A DNA stretch of 64,000 nucleotides from Balneola sp. Lineage in GTDB: Bacteria; Bacteroidota; Rhodothermia; Balneolales; Balneolaceae. The stretch covers positions 310,001-374,000 of the forward strand of contig JAEPPZ010000001.1 of the NCBI GenBank assembly GCA_017640785.1, given 5' to 3'. The notes under the pieces were generated by a model, which saw only the letters and a program-made list of their open reading frames with translations, searched no databases and had not been told where the DNA came from. The translations under genes were made by a program, and so were the position numbers. Shown in pieces: positions 49,915 through 59,813 of the stretch; positions within the stretch are counted from its first letter, which is position 1, and every line of letters begins with the position of its first letter.

Positions 49915-52900
49915 TTATAGGTTATGTTCTCGTCTAATAATATTGATTTTGATTGTGGTTCCATTTACTGGTGCTGATTTAATATCAATGGTTCCCCCAA
50001 GTGTCTCTACTCGCTCTTTCATACCTATAAAACCAAGTCCTTCAGTTCCGGTTAAATTTTTCAGATCAAAACCTTTTCCATCATCCCAAATAGTTGTAAA
50101 AATATTGTAATCAGTTCTTTTTATTAAGACAGAAGCCTCCCTTGCAGAAGAGTGTTTCATAATATTATTAACCCCTTCCTGAACTACGCGATAGAAATGA
50201 ATCTCTTTATTTTTATCGATAAGCCCGTCAATCTTATCAATATGATAACTCCATTCGATACTATCAGAATCTTTAATTTCTCTGCATAGATTTATAATCG
50301 CATCTGTTAATCCAAATTTTTCTAAATGTACCGGTCGCAGTCCATGAGAAATAGTTCGCACATCACTAATTGAGATTTTAGTACTTTTCATTATCTCATC
50401 CATCTCTTCTTCTAACTTCTTAGTATTTCCAATTTGTTGTTTAGCAAGTTCTAATCTGTTTTTAATCACTAAAATTTGCTGCCCTAAACCATCATGAAGT
50501 TCTGAAGCTATACGTCTTCTTTCAGCTTCCTGAGAATTAATCAATTGCTCTGAAAACCTTTTCTGTTTATCGTTTTCCTTTTTTAACTGACTTACTCTAT
50601 AGTAGTAAACTGCAGGTCCTGAGGTTAGAAATACTAATCCCACTATTCCATAAAATACTTTTGTTTGCCAAAATGGAGGAGTTATCACTACCCCGATGGT
50701 AGCCCCTTTTTCATTCCATACCCCATCAGAATTACTTGCCAACACTTTAAATGTATATTCACCGGGTGGGATTTTGGAATATAACGCTTCCCGTCTGTTA
50801 CCGACGTCAACCCAATTATCATTAAAGCCCACCAATTTATATTTAAAACGTGTTTTTTCGGGCTTATTGAAATTGATTGCGGTATAGCTAATTTCCAGAA
50901 ATGAATCGTTATAAGGTAATTCAATAGTATTAATATCTGAGAATACATCGGTACTACTTCTTACACGTTCTATATAAACCGGAGGAATAGTAGTATTTAT
51001 ATTGATCTTGGTAGTTTTAACAACTGCAACCCCTCCAACAGTAGGAAAATAAATATTACCATCGGAATCTTGTATGGTACTCGGGTGAAATCCCCCATTA
51101 GTTTCTGCGGAATTCATACCATCTCCTGTTCCATAAGAATATGATAAAATCTCATCGTTGACACCTTCAGAAAAATCATTCAAATTGTTCCGGGAAACTC
51201 TGAATATTCCCCGATTACTACCTATCCAAAAATTTCCATGATCATCTTCTACAATATGAGACACAATATTATCAAACAGTCCATCCTGGCTTGTTATATT
51301 TATTATCTGATCTTCTTTCATTCTGAAAATCCCGTTACCGTATGAACCGAACCAATATGTTCCATCTTCATCTTGATATATAGCACGAATATAAGGCTCA
51401 TCTGTTTTATTAGGATAGTTTTTTGAATGAGCTAACTTAACTTGTTCAACATTGTCATCGGTAATTTTGTACAACCCTGCAATCGTTCCCGCCCATATAT
51501 TCCCATTAGCATCTTCGTGTAAAACCCGTGTTTCAGAAAAATTAAAACCTTCTTCTGTTTTGTATGTAGTAAATCCGGATACATCGTTGTATTTAAATAT
51601 TCCATTACTGCAACCTATCCAAATGTTACCAAGTTTATCTTCTGCAATTGCGAAAATATTAATTCCTTCAAAACCATCATTGATACCGAAACTTTTACCT
51701 TTTTCTTGAAGCGAGTTAGTCATATATAAACCATTAGCACTAAACCAAATTCTATCTTTTGAATCTTGAAATACAGACCAAATACAGTTATTTGGGAGAT
51801 ATTTATTAACGGCAGGGAATTCAGCTACTCCATTTTGTGACACAAAAACTCCACCACAGTTTGTTCCAAAAATGAAACTTCCATCATTTAGTGCTGACAA
51901 TGAAAGCATTCGTTGATTAACCAAACCATCATTAACGTCAATCATCGATATTTGGGTTTCTTTTAGCCGGAATAAACCTTCAGCAACCGAACCTAACCAT
52001 AAATTGCCCTCATTATCTTCAAACATAGATCGAATTTGAATATCAAAGTTTTGGTCTTCTCCATCCATTCTAAAAGTTTGAAATTCCGATCCTTCATTTA
52101 TTAAAATACCTTCATATGAATATATCCATAATCTGTTTTTGCGATCTTCATAAAACCCTAGAATATCTTTGTTGTTTAATCCAAGATTTTTTCCAAGAAA
52201 AGTAACTTCCTCATTCTTTAGTTTTAAAACCCCATTACCAGATGTTCCGATAAAAAATACTCCAGAATTTTTCGGGTATTCAATCAAACTTATAATGTTC
52301 GATTCTATTTTTTCTCTGAGATCCAAGAATTTGTAAAGTGTATCTTTGTAGCTCTTCGCAACTATTTTATCCATGTAAAGTATGGCACCTGTTGTATCTG
52401 CAGAAATTTTTTGAAATTTCTCCCCATCAACCTCAAAAAGCATTTGCCTTTCAAACTGATTATTTTTTAGTAAATAAAAATTTCCGTTTAAAGCACCCCA
52501 AATTCTCCCTTCCTTATCTTCTTTGATCCAACCAGCAGATGCAGATGTTGTTCTTTTATCAATGGAATATGAGATCGCTTTATCTTTCGTTAATTTTACA
52601 ACTCCCTGCTCTGATGCACCCCAAATATTATTGTTACTGTCTTCAAAAATACTTACCACACGATCATAATCCATTCCTTCCGTATTAGATCGATTATAAG
52701 TCCGAAAACGATGCCCATCAAACCGAACTAACCCTCCAAAAGTAGCCAGCCATATATAGCCATTATCGGCTTGAACGATATCATTAACCGAATTTTGAGG
52801 AAGACCTTCTTCCATACCAAAATGAGTAACTACATAGTCCTCAGAATTAGGAATCTGAGAAAATAATGAGGTTTGCGAAAGCCCTTGAATAAGCAGAATC

Positions 52901-52932
52901 GATAAAAAAAATACAGCTAACTGTCGCATCAT
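49915..52932 (-). CDS. Reg_prop / Y_Y_Y sensor histidine kinase, paralogue 2 (no adjacent regulator)
   Basis: A 1,005-residue kinase built like the 44.3-47.3 kb one and clearly its paralogue, with near-identical N-terminal phrase (EDYVVTHFGMEEGLPQNSVND), propeller repeats to about residue 640, Y_Y_Y domain, transmembrane helix (VFYGIVGLVFLTSGPAVYYY), HisKA_3 H813 in ASELHDGLGQQ and ATPase motifs QEGVNNIMKHS and WDDGKGFD. No response-regulator gene follows; the next gene downstream on this strand is the PKD lipoprotein. It may use the single LuxR-type regulator or the two stand-alone receivers of the locus. Two adjacent ATGs open the frame. Confidence 0.94.
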   Translation of the reverse strand: MMRQLAVFFLSILLIQGLSQTSLFSQIPNSEDYVVTHFGMEEGLPQNSVNDIVQADNGYIWLATFGGLVRFDGHRFRTYNRSNTEGMDYDRVVSIFEDSNNNIWGASEQGVVKLTKDKAISYSIDKRTTSASAGWIKEDKEGRIWGALNGNFYLLKNNQFERQMLFEVDGEKFQKISADTTGAILYMDKIVAKSYKDTLYKFLDLREKIESNIISLIEYPKNSGVFFIGTSGNGVLKLKNEEVTFLGKNLGLNNKDILGFYEDRKNRLWIYSYEGILINEGSEFQTFRMDGEDQNFDIQIRSMFEDNEGNLWLGSVAEGLFRLKETQISMIDVNDGLVNQRMLSLSALNDGSFIFGTNCGGVFVSQNGVAEFPAVNKYLPNNCIWSVFQDSKDRIWFSANGLYMTNSLQEKGKSFGINDGFEGINIFAIAEDKLGNIWIGCSNGIFKYNDVSGFTTYKTEEGFNFSETRVLHEDANGNIWAGTIAGLYKITDDNVEQVKLAHSKNYPNKTDEPYIRAIYQDEDGTYWFGSYGNGIFRMKEDQIINITSQDGLFDNIVSHIVEDDHGNFWIGSNRGIFRVSRNNLNDFSEGVNDEILSYSYGTGDGMNSAETNGGFHPSTIQDSDGNIYFPTVGGVAVVKTTKININTTIPPVYIERVRSSTDVFSDINTIELPYNDSFLEISYTAINFNKPEKTRFKYKLVGFNDNWVDVGNRREALYSKIPPGEYTFKVLASNSDGVWNEKGATIGVVITPPFWQTKVFYGIVGLVFLTSGPAVYYYRVSQLKKENDKQKRFSEQLINSQEAERRRIASELHDGLGQQILVIKNRLELAKQQIGNTKKLEEEMDEIMKSTKISISDVRTISHGLRPVHLEKFGLTDAIINLCREIKDSDSIEWSYHIDKIDGLIDKNKEIHFYRVVQEGVNNIMKHSSAREASVLIKRTDYNIFTTIWDDGKGFDLKNLTGTEGLGFIGMKERVETLGGTIDIKSAPVNGTTIKINIIRREHNL

Positions 52933-53102
52933 AGAAAAAGTTTTCAGAAGATAAATAAGAGAAAACCAAATACAAACTAAAACCCTATTCTGCTAACTAT
53001 TACCACAATTTATTTCTTATTAATACGAATTGAGAAATACCAAATTCACCCAGTGAGACCATCTTCTCCAGGAATTTTAAAGAAGGTATGAAAGGAAATT
53101 AT

Positions 53103-53297
53103 TTATTCTAGTTCATCATTCTTATTACCACGTAATTTTTTATATGCATAAGCTCCACCTGCAGCAGCGAGTAAGCCAAGTCCGCCGTCGATTGGGGCTT
53201 GAGCGGGATCGCCGGGAAGGCCTGGTTGAGCAAGGACAAAAGATGTGGTAATGAGTAAAACTATAATTAAAGCGAAGATTATAAGCGTTGTTTTCAT
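53103..53297 (-). CDS. PID-CTERM-like mini-protein
   Basis: A 64-residue protein: signal peptide (LIIFALIIVLLITTSFVLAQ), a mature part of only 40 residues starting PGLPGDPAQAPIDGGLGLLA, a hydrophobic segment (GLLAAAGGAYAY) and a basic/acidic tail (KKLRGNKNDELE). The PID-G-G motif followed by a short hydrophobic helix and a basic patch is the layout of the PID-CTERM sorting signal described in Bacteroidota, so the protein may be little more than a sorting tag. It stands 84 bp downstream of the large T9SS gene, on the same strand, with a long hairpin in between. Its job is unknown. Confidence 0.75.
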   Translation of the reverse strand: MKTTLIIFALIIVLLITTSFVLAQPGLPGDPAQAPIDGGLGLLAAAGGAYAYKKLRGNKNDELE

Positions 53298-53305
53298 GTT
53301 GTTGG

Positions 53306-53378
53306 GCTTTTAGCTCTTAGCTGCCAGCTATTAGCTTTTGGGACTGACCTCAAAAGCTAATAGCTAAACGCTAAAAGC
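53306..53378. repeat. Long nested hairpin of AGCTATTAGCT-type repeats
   Basis: Inner stem AGCTATTAGCTTTTG / CAAAAGCTAATAGCT is perfect over 15 bp (53,326-53,340 with 53,351-53,365), and the outer arms GCTTTTAGC / GCTAAAAGC (9 bp) also pair. It lies between the 2.1k-residue protein gene and the PID-CTERM-like gene. No T-run follows on either strand, so it is either an mRNA structure or a dispersed repeat. Confidence 0.8.
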
Positions 53379-53381
53379 TGA

Positions 53382-56300
53382 TTACTTGATTAGAGTTAAT
53401 TTCTTGATCATGACTACATTCCCTGCTCGAAGACGATAAATGTACATCCCTGAAGCAAGGTTTGAAGCATTAAAGTTTAGGGTGTAGCGTCCGGCTGTTT
53501 TGTTTTCGCCGTTCAACAATGTGGCTACTTTCCTTCCCAGAATATCAAACACTTCCAGAGTTACTTTACCCGTGTTTGGAACTCCGTAAGAAATGGTTGT
53601 ACTTGGATTGAATGGATTCGGATAGTTTTGACCGAGCTCCACTTCCGTAGGCAGATCAATAACCGGTTCATTGTTTACTGCTTGTGATGGTGAAACCGTA
53701 ATCGTAAATCGTGGACCTGTCTTTTTTTCTCTGGCTTGTTTGAAAATACTCTCCAGATTTGGGGGAGATACTTTATTTTGTGGAGACGCAAGATTTTGCG
53801 TCTTTACCTTGGCAGTGTTCAGTGTAAATACATACTCCTCATCAAGATCTGTGGTGACATCAAGTTCCGAATCATACAAAGTAATTTCCCAGCCTTCCGG
53901 GATATTCAAATCGCCTTTAGAAATTTGATGTTTTGTACCACTTGCAGAAGTTTGAAGTGCCAGCGAAATCTCAAATGGCTCCGTAATCAACGGCAAGCTG
54001 TTTATATCCAGATGAGTTGTATCATTTAAGATAGAAGCCAGCGTTACATAATTTGAAGAAAGTGGATTGAGTTGATGTGCATCCGAAGCGTCTAGTCCAA
54101 ATTCACCGTCTTCAGAAAACTGAAACCAGGCTTTGTTCTTTAATCCTGATGTATCAGAAAGCTCAATTGAAAAGTATTGTGGATTCTTTGTGCTGACTGC
54201 TTTATCTACTAATCCACCGCCTTCTCCTTCTCCCCCATCATTAGGATAATTAATTTGAAGATAAAGATCTCCAACATCTATAGACTGGACAAAAAAGGCT
54301 TTATAAGTATCTATTATTCCATCTGTAAGACTTCCCAGCGTTCCATTCCATGATTTCCAACCCGATGCATTAACATCATATACGTAAACTGAACTTGACA
54401 AACCATCTCTACTAAAATCATCCCAATCTATTTGGCTGTAAAACGGATTGCCAAGTAAGGTCCAGCCATCTTCGTTTGTGTTAAGAAGAGAAGTTAGTAT
54501 TTTTGTATTGGTAGGTTCAGTACCCGGAAAATTAACTTCTTTAGGAAATCCTGCATCACCTGCTTCGGGACCGTTGTCATCACTGAACACATACATGAGC
54601 ATTCCTGATCCTGATTGAAGCGAATCAGCCAAATTTGTTATGGCTGTCCAGTTGGTATCGGACACGGTTGTAGATGTAGAAGGCCAAACATACACATTTG
54701 GAACACCTGACTCTGTATCAGCATTACTCGCACCTTGTGTCCATAGATTTTCAAGTATACCACTGTATTCAACATTTCCAACAGGGGAAGCCATGAAGCG
54801 CCAACCAGCCGTGCCTGTAAATGTGAGTGGATCAAAATCGATGTTTTCATAAATATATAAGCTGTCGTAAGTAGCTACAAAAAGATCTACATCGTTATCA
54901 TTATCGAAATCACTTACCGAGAAAGAACGGACATTATAATTTATATCTATAATGGAGTAGGAAGGATACGTGCCATCACCGGAATTCAAGAATAAGTGGA
55001 TATTAGTATCAGATTCCTCTTTACCGATTATATCTAGATCCCCGTCACCATCAATATCACTTAATGTTAAGCGTTCTATTACATCACCGGTTTGATATTG
55101 TACCCGGGCAGCAAAGGTTGCATCTCCATTATTTTTATATACATAAATTCGGTAGTCATCAAGAGTCGAGATCACAAAATCTCCATCTCCATCTCCATCT
55201 CCATCTCCATCTAAATCCCCAACAGAAACAGAACTTGGGGAGTCAATACGGTCTAACAGAATAGATTCCTGAAAAGTACCATCCCCATTATTCTTTAATA
55301 AATAGAATCCATCGTAATCGTTTAATACTATTATATCCACATCTCCATCGGCATCCATATCTGAAGCTGCAAGATCAATAATATTATAACTACTTGAACC
55401 CGGAAGGTAGCTTGAGTGCGAAGAGAATGAGCCCGTACCATCTGTATTCAGCGAAACAAGGACACTATCGGTACCCACAATTAAGTCTATATTGCCGTCA
55501 TGATCTAGGTCGGCAGCCTCAATGCTGTAAGAATATGAACCCAAATCTACATCAATGCTTGATGCAAATGTCCCGTTTCCATTATTTTTCAGAATGGAAA
55601 TATCATAATTGTCATCATTGGATAAAATTATATCTAAATCGCCATCGCCATCAATATCGGCTGCAACTGAACCTGGATCCTCGACGCCTGTATAGTAATC
55701 TGTTTTACTGCCGTAATTTCCGTTTCCGTTGTTTAAACGAACATGTACCGAACCTCCGGAGTCAACCATATAAATATCACCCTTTTTGTCTCCGTTCAAA
55801 TCTGAAATTTCGGTCAATAGTGCACCAGTACCTTGACCTAAAGCTTTATTTCTTTCAAAAGTTGCCGAAGAAAACGCTGTTTCAATATGAAAAGAAAAGG
55901 TCTTTGGATCTTTGAAAGGATGTGAAACGCCTTCCAATTTATTGGTAATGTTTACAGTGATGGTTTCTCCTGCTTTAAAAATACTATCCGGAGTAAAAGT
56001 GGCTACAGTATTTCCAACCGAAAAATGAATTGTACCCGTATAAACTCCACCTTCGCTACCAGTGACAAAAAAGGAGGAATCTGCTACAAAACTGGAGGGA
56101 TTCACAGTTTTGTCAAAGGTGACTTCAATCTCTGAATCTTTTGCATTATTTAAACTAAAGGGGGTTGGAGAAAGCTGAGATATATTAAGTGTAATTGGTA
56201 TTGACAAGGATACAGTATCTGTATTGATTGTAAGATATTTCTCTAATCCAGGATCACCATTAAAAGAATATACAGTGGCATGATAAGTGATTCCTTGTGT

Positions 56301-59300
56301 TAAACCTGTAATTGTAATCGAACTATCTAGGCCAGCATATACCACGAAATTTTCTGAACCTATTTCTGCACCTGAGCCAAATACGGAAGAAGCCGTGTAG
56401 GTAGTACTGTCTATTGGTAATGCATCTACCGGGCTTTCCGCTTTTACTACCACTAAGTTGTATGCACCATTTCCAATGGTATAATTTAACGTTGCTGATG
56501 TAGCCCCGCTCGTTTCAAACTCAAGACCTGTAGTTTGCTGATCAGGGCTACCAAGTGGTAATCCTAAATCATATTTATCGGACAAATATTCGTTTATCTC
56601 AAAACGTTCAAGGCTGGATAATTTCTTGTTATAAACAATTATTTCAGCCACCTGACCATTAAAGTAATCTGAAATATAACCGTCAGATCTAACAGAAGCG
56701 CCGACTATCCAATCTCCATTTACACTATTTCGATAGCTCTCGCTTTCATCTAGTCGTTTAGGAACATTGTCTATTCTGATACTACCTTCTGTATCTGTGC
56801 CTATTACATTGAATACATGATATTCATCATTCGAATACTCGCCGGATTCTCCTACAGTGAAGTCATTACCATTGTAACTATTTCCATTGAAAAGAAAACC
56901 TTGATCATAATTCAGCCAAATATTCGGGGCGTATCCTGAAGTATAGTTATTTCCAAACAGAAGAGTTCTTTGTGAACTAGCAGTGCTGGCTACAATAATG
57001 ATCTCATAGTCTTTATTCACTACTTCCAACTCCTGAGCGCTAGGTAACGAGAAATAAGAATTCCCGTTAAAGCTTACAGCCGGCAATCCATTTATTTGAT
57101 TAGTTGCCATTACCGGCTTGTAAGAAGAATTATCTTGAGTCCCGTTATTCTCTTTTCCTGACAAGTCATACCAAACAGATATGCTCTCTCCGTCTCCAAC
57201 ACCAGAAAGACTCATATCTGCATTAAGCCATAGCGTTAAGCTATCACTGGGTATTATCGTATTGTTGAAGAACATAGATACTGCATCAGAGAGAATATTT
57301 TCCTGTGATGTAATGGCTCTTAATTTGACATAGTATATCGTGTTATCCGACAATCCGGTTATTTCATAAGAAACGGTATCAGTGGATGCACCCGCAGCTC
57401 TTACAATGGTTGTGCTGGAATCTGTTAACGAAGAACTGTCGGTTCCCCAAAGTATCCGATAGCTGGTTGAAAGTGATACAGATCTGTTTACGACTGCAGT
57501 AAAAGTGGCTGATGAAGCTGTTGTTTCAGTCAATGTTTGCGATTGAATACTTATGGGACTGAAGCTTGTGGTTGCGTTGGCCGTAGCAGGATTGGTAGTC
57601 AAATATTGTTCTTCGTTAACCCTGCCGTTGTATTCAAAAACTGCAAAATGATATTCTGTATCGGAAGTCAAACCTGTGACAGTAATAACACTATCCGTTC
57701 CCGTATATACTACATAATTACCTGTTCCTATTTCATCTCCCGAGCCAAACACAGAGCTACTGGAATAAACTGTAGAATTTGTGGGGGTTCCATCTACTGA
57801 GCTTCCTTCTTTAGCAAGAATAATTCTCCTTAATCCCCCCCCTTTAGTCACCGATAGTGTAAGTTGATCATTCGTTATATTTGAGAAAACCGGATTCGAA
57901 GCTTGTAGCTCTGGAGCAGATTGTTCTATATATGAAATTCCGTATTTATCAGACAAGTACGTTGTTATTGAATCTCTGTTTTCTGACGATAATGATGCAT
58001 TAAACAACAGTACTTCATGGATATCTCCGGTATAGAATAAGCTATTATTTCCTCTTCTCGCAAGCTCAAGTACTGTATTGGTAGCGTTTTGAAGATTCGA
58101 ACTGCTTGAGGCTTCAACTCCTCCATCTACCTGTACAAAACCACCTGTGGAAGTAGCATTTATATGATAAATATGTCCCCCTCCGTCTGAATATTCACCG
58201 GTTGTACCAGCATCCAGATAGGTTGAACCACCCGGAATATAACGTACCCCTTGCCCACCGTTTATATGAACCTCATAATTTGGAATGGCCGATCCACTAA
58301 ACAGAAATTCTACATTTGATGAGCTTGCCGGCTTTGCTACTATAAATAGTTCGTAATCTGAGTTTTGAATTCCTAATTCAGAAGAAGTTGGTAATGTGAA
58401 ATAATTATCAATACCGTCAAACGAAACTCCGGGCATCCCATTTAATGAATTTGCCGTAACTGCCGGTTGAAGTGTTGAAGATCCTTGAACAGCATCGGCG
58501 TCACTTCCTGAAGTATCTGCCCAAATTGAGACTAATGCTCCATTTGATGGGTCTGCAATACCTGCATCTGCACGTAACCACATTGCTAATGATGAAATCT
58601 CCTCAAACGCATATCCGGTAGTAAAACCATCTCCCGTTCCAGGAGACACTGACAAATACTTTTCACTACCCTCCGAGCCAAAATATTCGTACGCAGCAAA
58701 ATAATAATGGTGATTCTTTTGAAGATTACTAAGTGTTACCTCATCCCCGCTATCATTATATATTATGTAGTTCCCGTTCCCCAATTCAGCGCCAGATTCG
58801 AAAGAGCTGTTCGCATTATAGGTGGTACCGTCTACAGGAGTAAAATCTACAGGAGACCCTTTTTTTGCGACAATCAATCGTTTTGCTCCATTTCCTTTTG
58901 TGAGATTAATAGTCATGGAATGATCAGATTCTCCACTAATTGTAATATTTGAAGCTTGAACACTGGGAGTAACAGATGGGACTTCAATCCCATATTTAGC
59001 ACCGAGATAATTTTCCACTAAACCCCTTTGGGTTGCACTTAGAACTGTATTGTAGATAATGACTTCTGCAATATCTCCATTTAGAGTGTACGAATTATCA
59101 AAACGCACACCGAGATATAAATTGCCAGAGTCCGAACTCCTTGCATTTACAGCACTATTTGTAGAGTCCACAGCATCAACAGTTACGTTTCCATAGGTAT
59201 CAGTTGCTCTCACATTGTAGATATGAGCATTAGCATCTGAATAATCACCAATAGAGCCCTCATCGATATAAGTTGATGACTTTGGAATAAACCTTGCTCC

Positions 59301-59720
59301 AGCCGATCCATTTAAGTGCAATTCGTACTGCTCAGTATTTCCAGCCAATAAGAACGCAATATCAGTGTTTACTGAAGCTGACCTTGATACGATAAAAATT
59401 TCATAGTCGTTGTTTCGGATTCCAAGTTGCGATGCAGTAGGCAAAGTCAAAAAACTATTGACCCCATTAAATTGAATTACCGGTTTTCCATTCAAACTAT
59501 TACTTACAAAAACAGGACGGCGAACTAAATTTGCCTGTACTCCATCATTCCCATTCCCGGATTGATCCGCCCATACGTTAACTGAATCTCCGCTTGATGT
59601 AATCCCTATATCTGCTTTAAGATGCAGCTTTAGACTATCTGTTGGTATCTGTGCAAAAACAGATTGGGTAAGCCCTGCGATAAAAAAAAGAGTTGTAAAA
59701 AAGCATTTGAAATATCTCAT
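53382..59720 (-). CDS. T9SS-exported multidomain protein with LamG-like, FN3-like and FG-GAP repeats
   Basis: About 2,112 residues from the chosen ATG (a TTG four codons upstream is less likely; AGG lies 4 nt before the ATG). Signal peptide to VFAQ; three concanavalin/LamG-like units (about 27-243, 370-597, 827-1,060; L.LWLRADAGI...G..VS.W.D.SG...DA), each followed by an FN3-like unit; an Ig-like Big_5 unit (about 1,177-1,283); an FG-GAP/VCBS array with Ca-binding DIDGDGDLDI loops (about 1,307-1,620); a further beta region; and a T9SS type A sorting domain (last ~85 residues, [20 protein letters not shown]...). The layout suggests a surface carbohydrate-binding or adhesive protein. No catalytic domain was seen. 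It follows the hybrid AraC-output kinase gene, with possible operators between. Confidence 0.92.
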   Translation of the reverse strand: MRYFKCFFTTLFFIAGLTQSVFAQIPTDSLKLHLKADIGITSSGDSVNVWADQSGNGNDGVQANLVRRPVFVSNSLNGKPVIQFNGVNSFLTLPTASQLGIRNNDYEIFIVSRSASVNTDIAFLLAGNTEQYELHLNGSAGARFIPKSSTYIDEGSIGDYSDANAHIYNVRATDTYGNVTVDAVDSTNSAVNARSSDSGNLYLGVRFDNSYTLNGDIAEVIIYNTVLSATQRGLVENYLGAKYGIEVPSVTPSVQASNITISGESDHSMTINLTKGNGAKRLIVAKKGSPVDFTPVDGTTYNANSSFESGAELGNGNYIIYNDSGDEVTLSNLQKNHHYYFAAYEYFGSEGSEKYLSVSPGTGDGFTTGYAFEEISSLAMWLRADAGIADPSNGALVSIWADTSGSDADAVQGSSTLQPAVTANSLNGMPGVSFDGIDNYFTLPTSSELGIQNSDYELFIVAKPASSSNVEFLFSGSAIPNYEVHINGGQGVRYIPGGSTYLDAGTTGEYSDGGGHIYHINATSTGGFVQVDGGVEASSSSNLQNATNTVLELARRGNNSLFYTGDIHEVLLFNASLSSENRDSITTYLSDKYGISYIEQSAPELQASNPVFSNITNDQLTLSVTKGGGLRRIILAKEGSSVDGTPTNSTVYSSSSVFGSGDEIGTGNYVVYTGTDSVITVTGLTSDTEYHFAVFEYNGRVNEEQYLTTNPATANATTSFSPISIQSQTLTETTASSATFTAVVNRSVSLSTSYRILWGTDSSSLTDSSTTIVRAAGASTDTVSYEITGLSDNTIYYVKLRAITSQENILSDAVSMFFNNTIIPSDSLTLWLNADMSLSGVGDGESISVWYDLSGKENNGTQDNSSYKPVMATNQINGLPAVSFNGNSYFSLPSAQELEVVNKDYEIIIVASTASSQRTLLFGNNYTSGYAPNIWLNYDQGFLFNGNSYNGNDFTVGESGEYSNDEYHVFNVIGTDTEGSIRIDNVPKRLDESESYRNSVNGDWIVGASVRSDGYISDYFNGQVAEIIVYNKKLSSLERFEINEYLSDKYDLGLPLGSPDQQTTGLEFETSGATSATLNYTIGNGAYNLVVVKAESPVDALPIDSTTYTASSVFGSGAEIGSENFVVYAGLDSSITITGLTQGITYHATVYSFNGDPGLEKYLTINTDTVSLSIPITLNISQLSPTPFSLNNAKDSEIEVTFDKTVNPSSFVADSSFFVTGSEGGVYTGTIHFSVGNTVATFTPDSIFKAGETITVNITNKLEGVSHPFKDPKTFSFHIETAFSSATFERNKALGQGTGALLTEISDLNGDKKGDIYMVDSGGSVHVRLNNGNGNYGSKTDYYTGVEDPGSVAADIDGDGDLDIILSNDDNYDISILKNNGNGTFASSIDVDLGSYSYSIEAADLDHDGNIDLIVGTDSVLVSLNTDGTGSFSSHSSYLPGSSSYNIIDLAASDMDADGDVDIIVLNDYDGFYLLKNNGDGTFQESILLDRIDSPSSVSVGDLDGDGDGDGDGDFVISTLDDYRIYVYKNNGDATFAARVQYQTGDVIERLTLSDIDGDGDLDIIGKEESDTNIHLFLNSGDGTYPSYSIIDINYNVRSFSVSDFDNDNDVDLFVATYDSLYIYENIDFDPLTFTGTAGWRFMASPVGNVEYSGILENLWTQGASNADTESGVPNVYVWPSTSTTVSDTNWTAITNLADSLQSGSGMLMYVFSDDNGPEAGDAGFPKEVNFPGTEPTNTKILTSLLNTNEDGWTLLGNPFYSQIDWDDFSRDGLSSSVYVYDVNASGWKSWNGTLGSLTDGIIDTYKAFFVQSIDVGDLYLQINYPNDGGEGEGGGLVDKAVSTKNPQYFSIELSDTSGLKNKAWFQFSEDGEFGLDASDAHQLNPLSSNYVTLASILNDTTHLDINSLPLITEPFEISLALQTSASGTKHQISKGDLNIPEGWEITLYDSELDVTTDLDEEYVFTLNTAKVKTQNLASPQNKVSPPNLESIFKQAREKKTGPRFTITVSPSQAVNNEPVIDLPTEVELGQNYPNPFNPSTTISYGVPNTGKVTLEVFDILGRKVATLLNGENKTAGRYTLNFNASNLASGMYIYRLRAGNVVMIKKLTLIK
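55181..55212. repeat. Hexanucleotide microsatellite in a Ca-binding loop
   Basis: CTCCAT repeated five times and a partial sixth. On the coding strand it lengthens an FG-GAP loop to DLDGDGDGDGDGDF. The unit is two codons long, so copy changes keep the frame. Confidence 0.85.
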
Positions 59721-59783
59721 GATACCTGCCAATAAATTGTGTGAATTTGATTGACTAAAATGTATCGGATATTAACTATGTAG

Positions 59784-59813
59784 ACGTGCCAACTTTCTGT
59801 GCATACGTGCCAA
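59784..59813. promoter_or_regulatory. Direct-repeat operator (ACGTGCCAA x2, 21 bp apart)
   Basis: ACGTGCCAA at 59,784-59,792 and again at 59,805-59,813, exactly two helical turns apart. It is about 65-95 bp before the chosen start of the T9SS LamG-like gene and next to a gene for a kinase with an AraC-type DNA-binding domain, the class that binds tandem direct repeats with such spacing. Confidence 0.65.

Noticed and set aside
59721-59732. Upstream TTG start for the T9SS LamG-like protein
   Set aside because: The ATG four codons downstream has AGG before it and starts a normal signal peptide.
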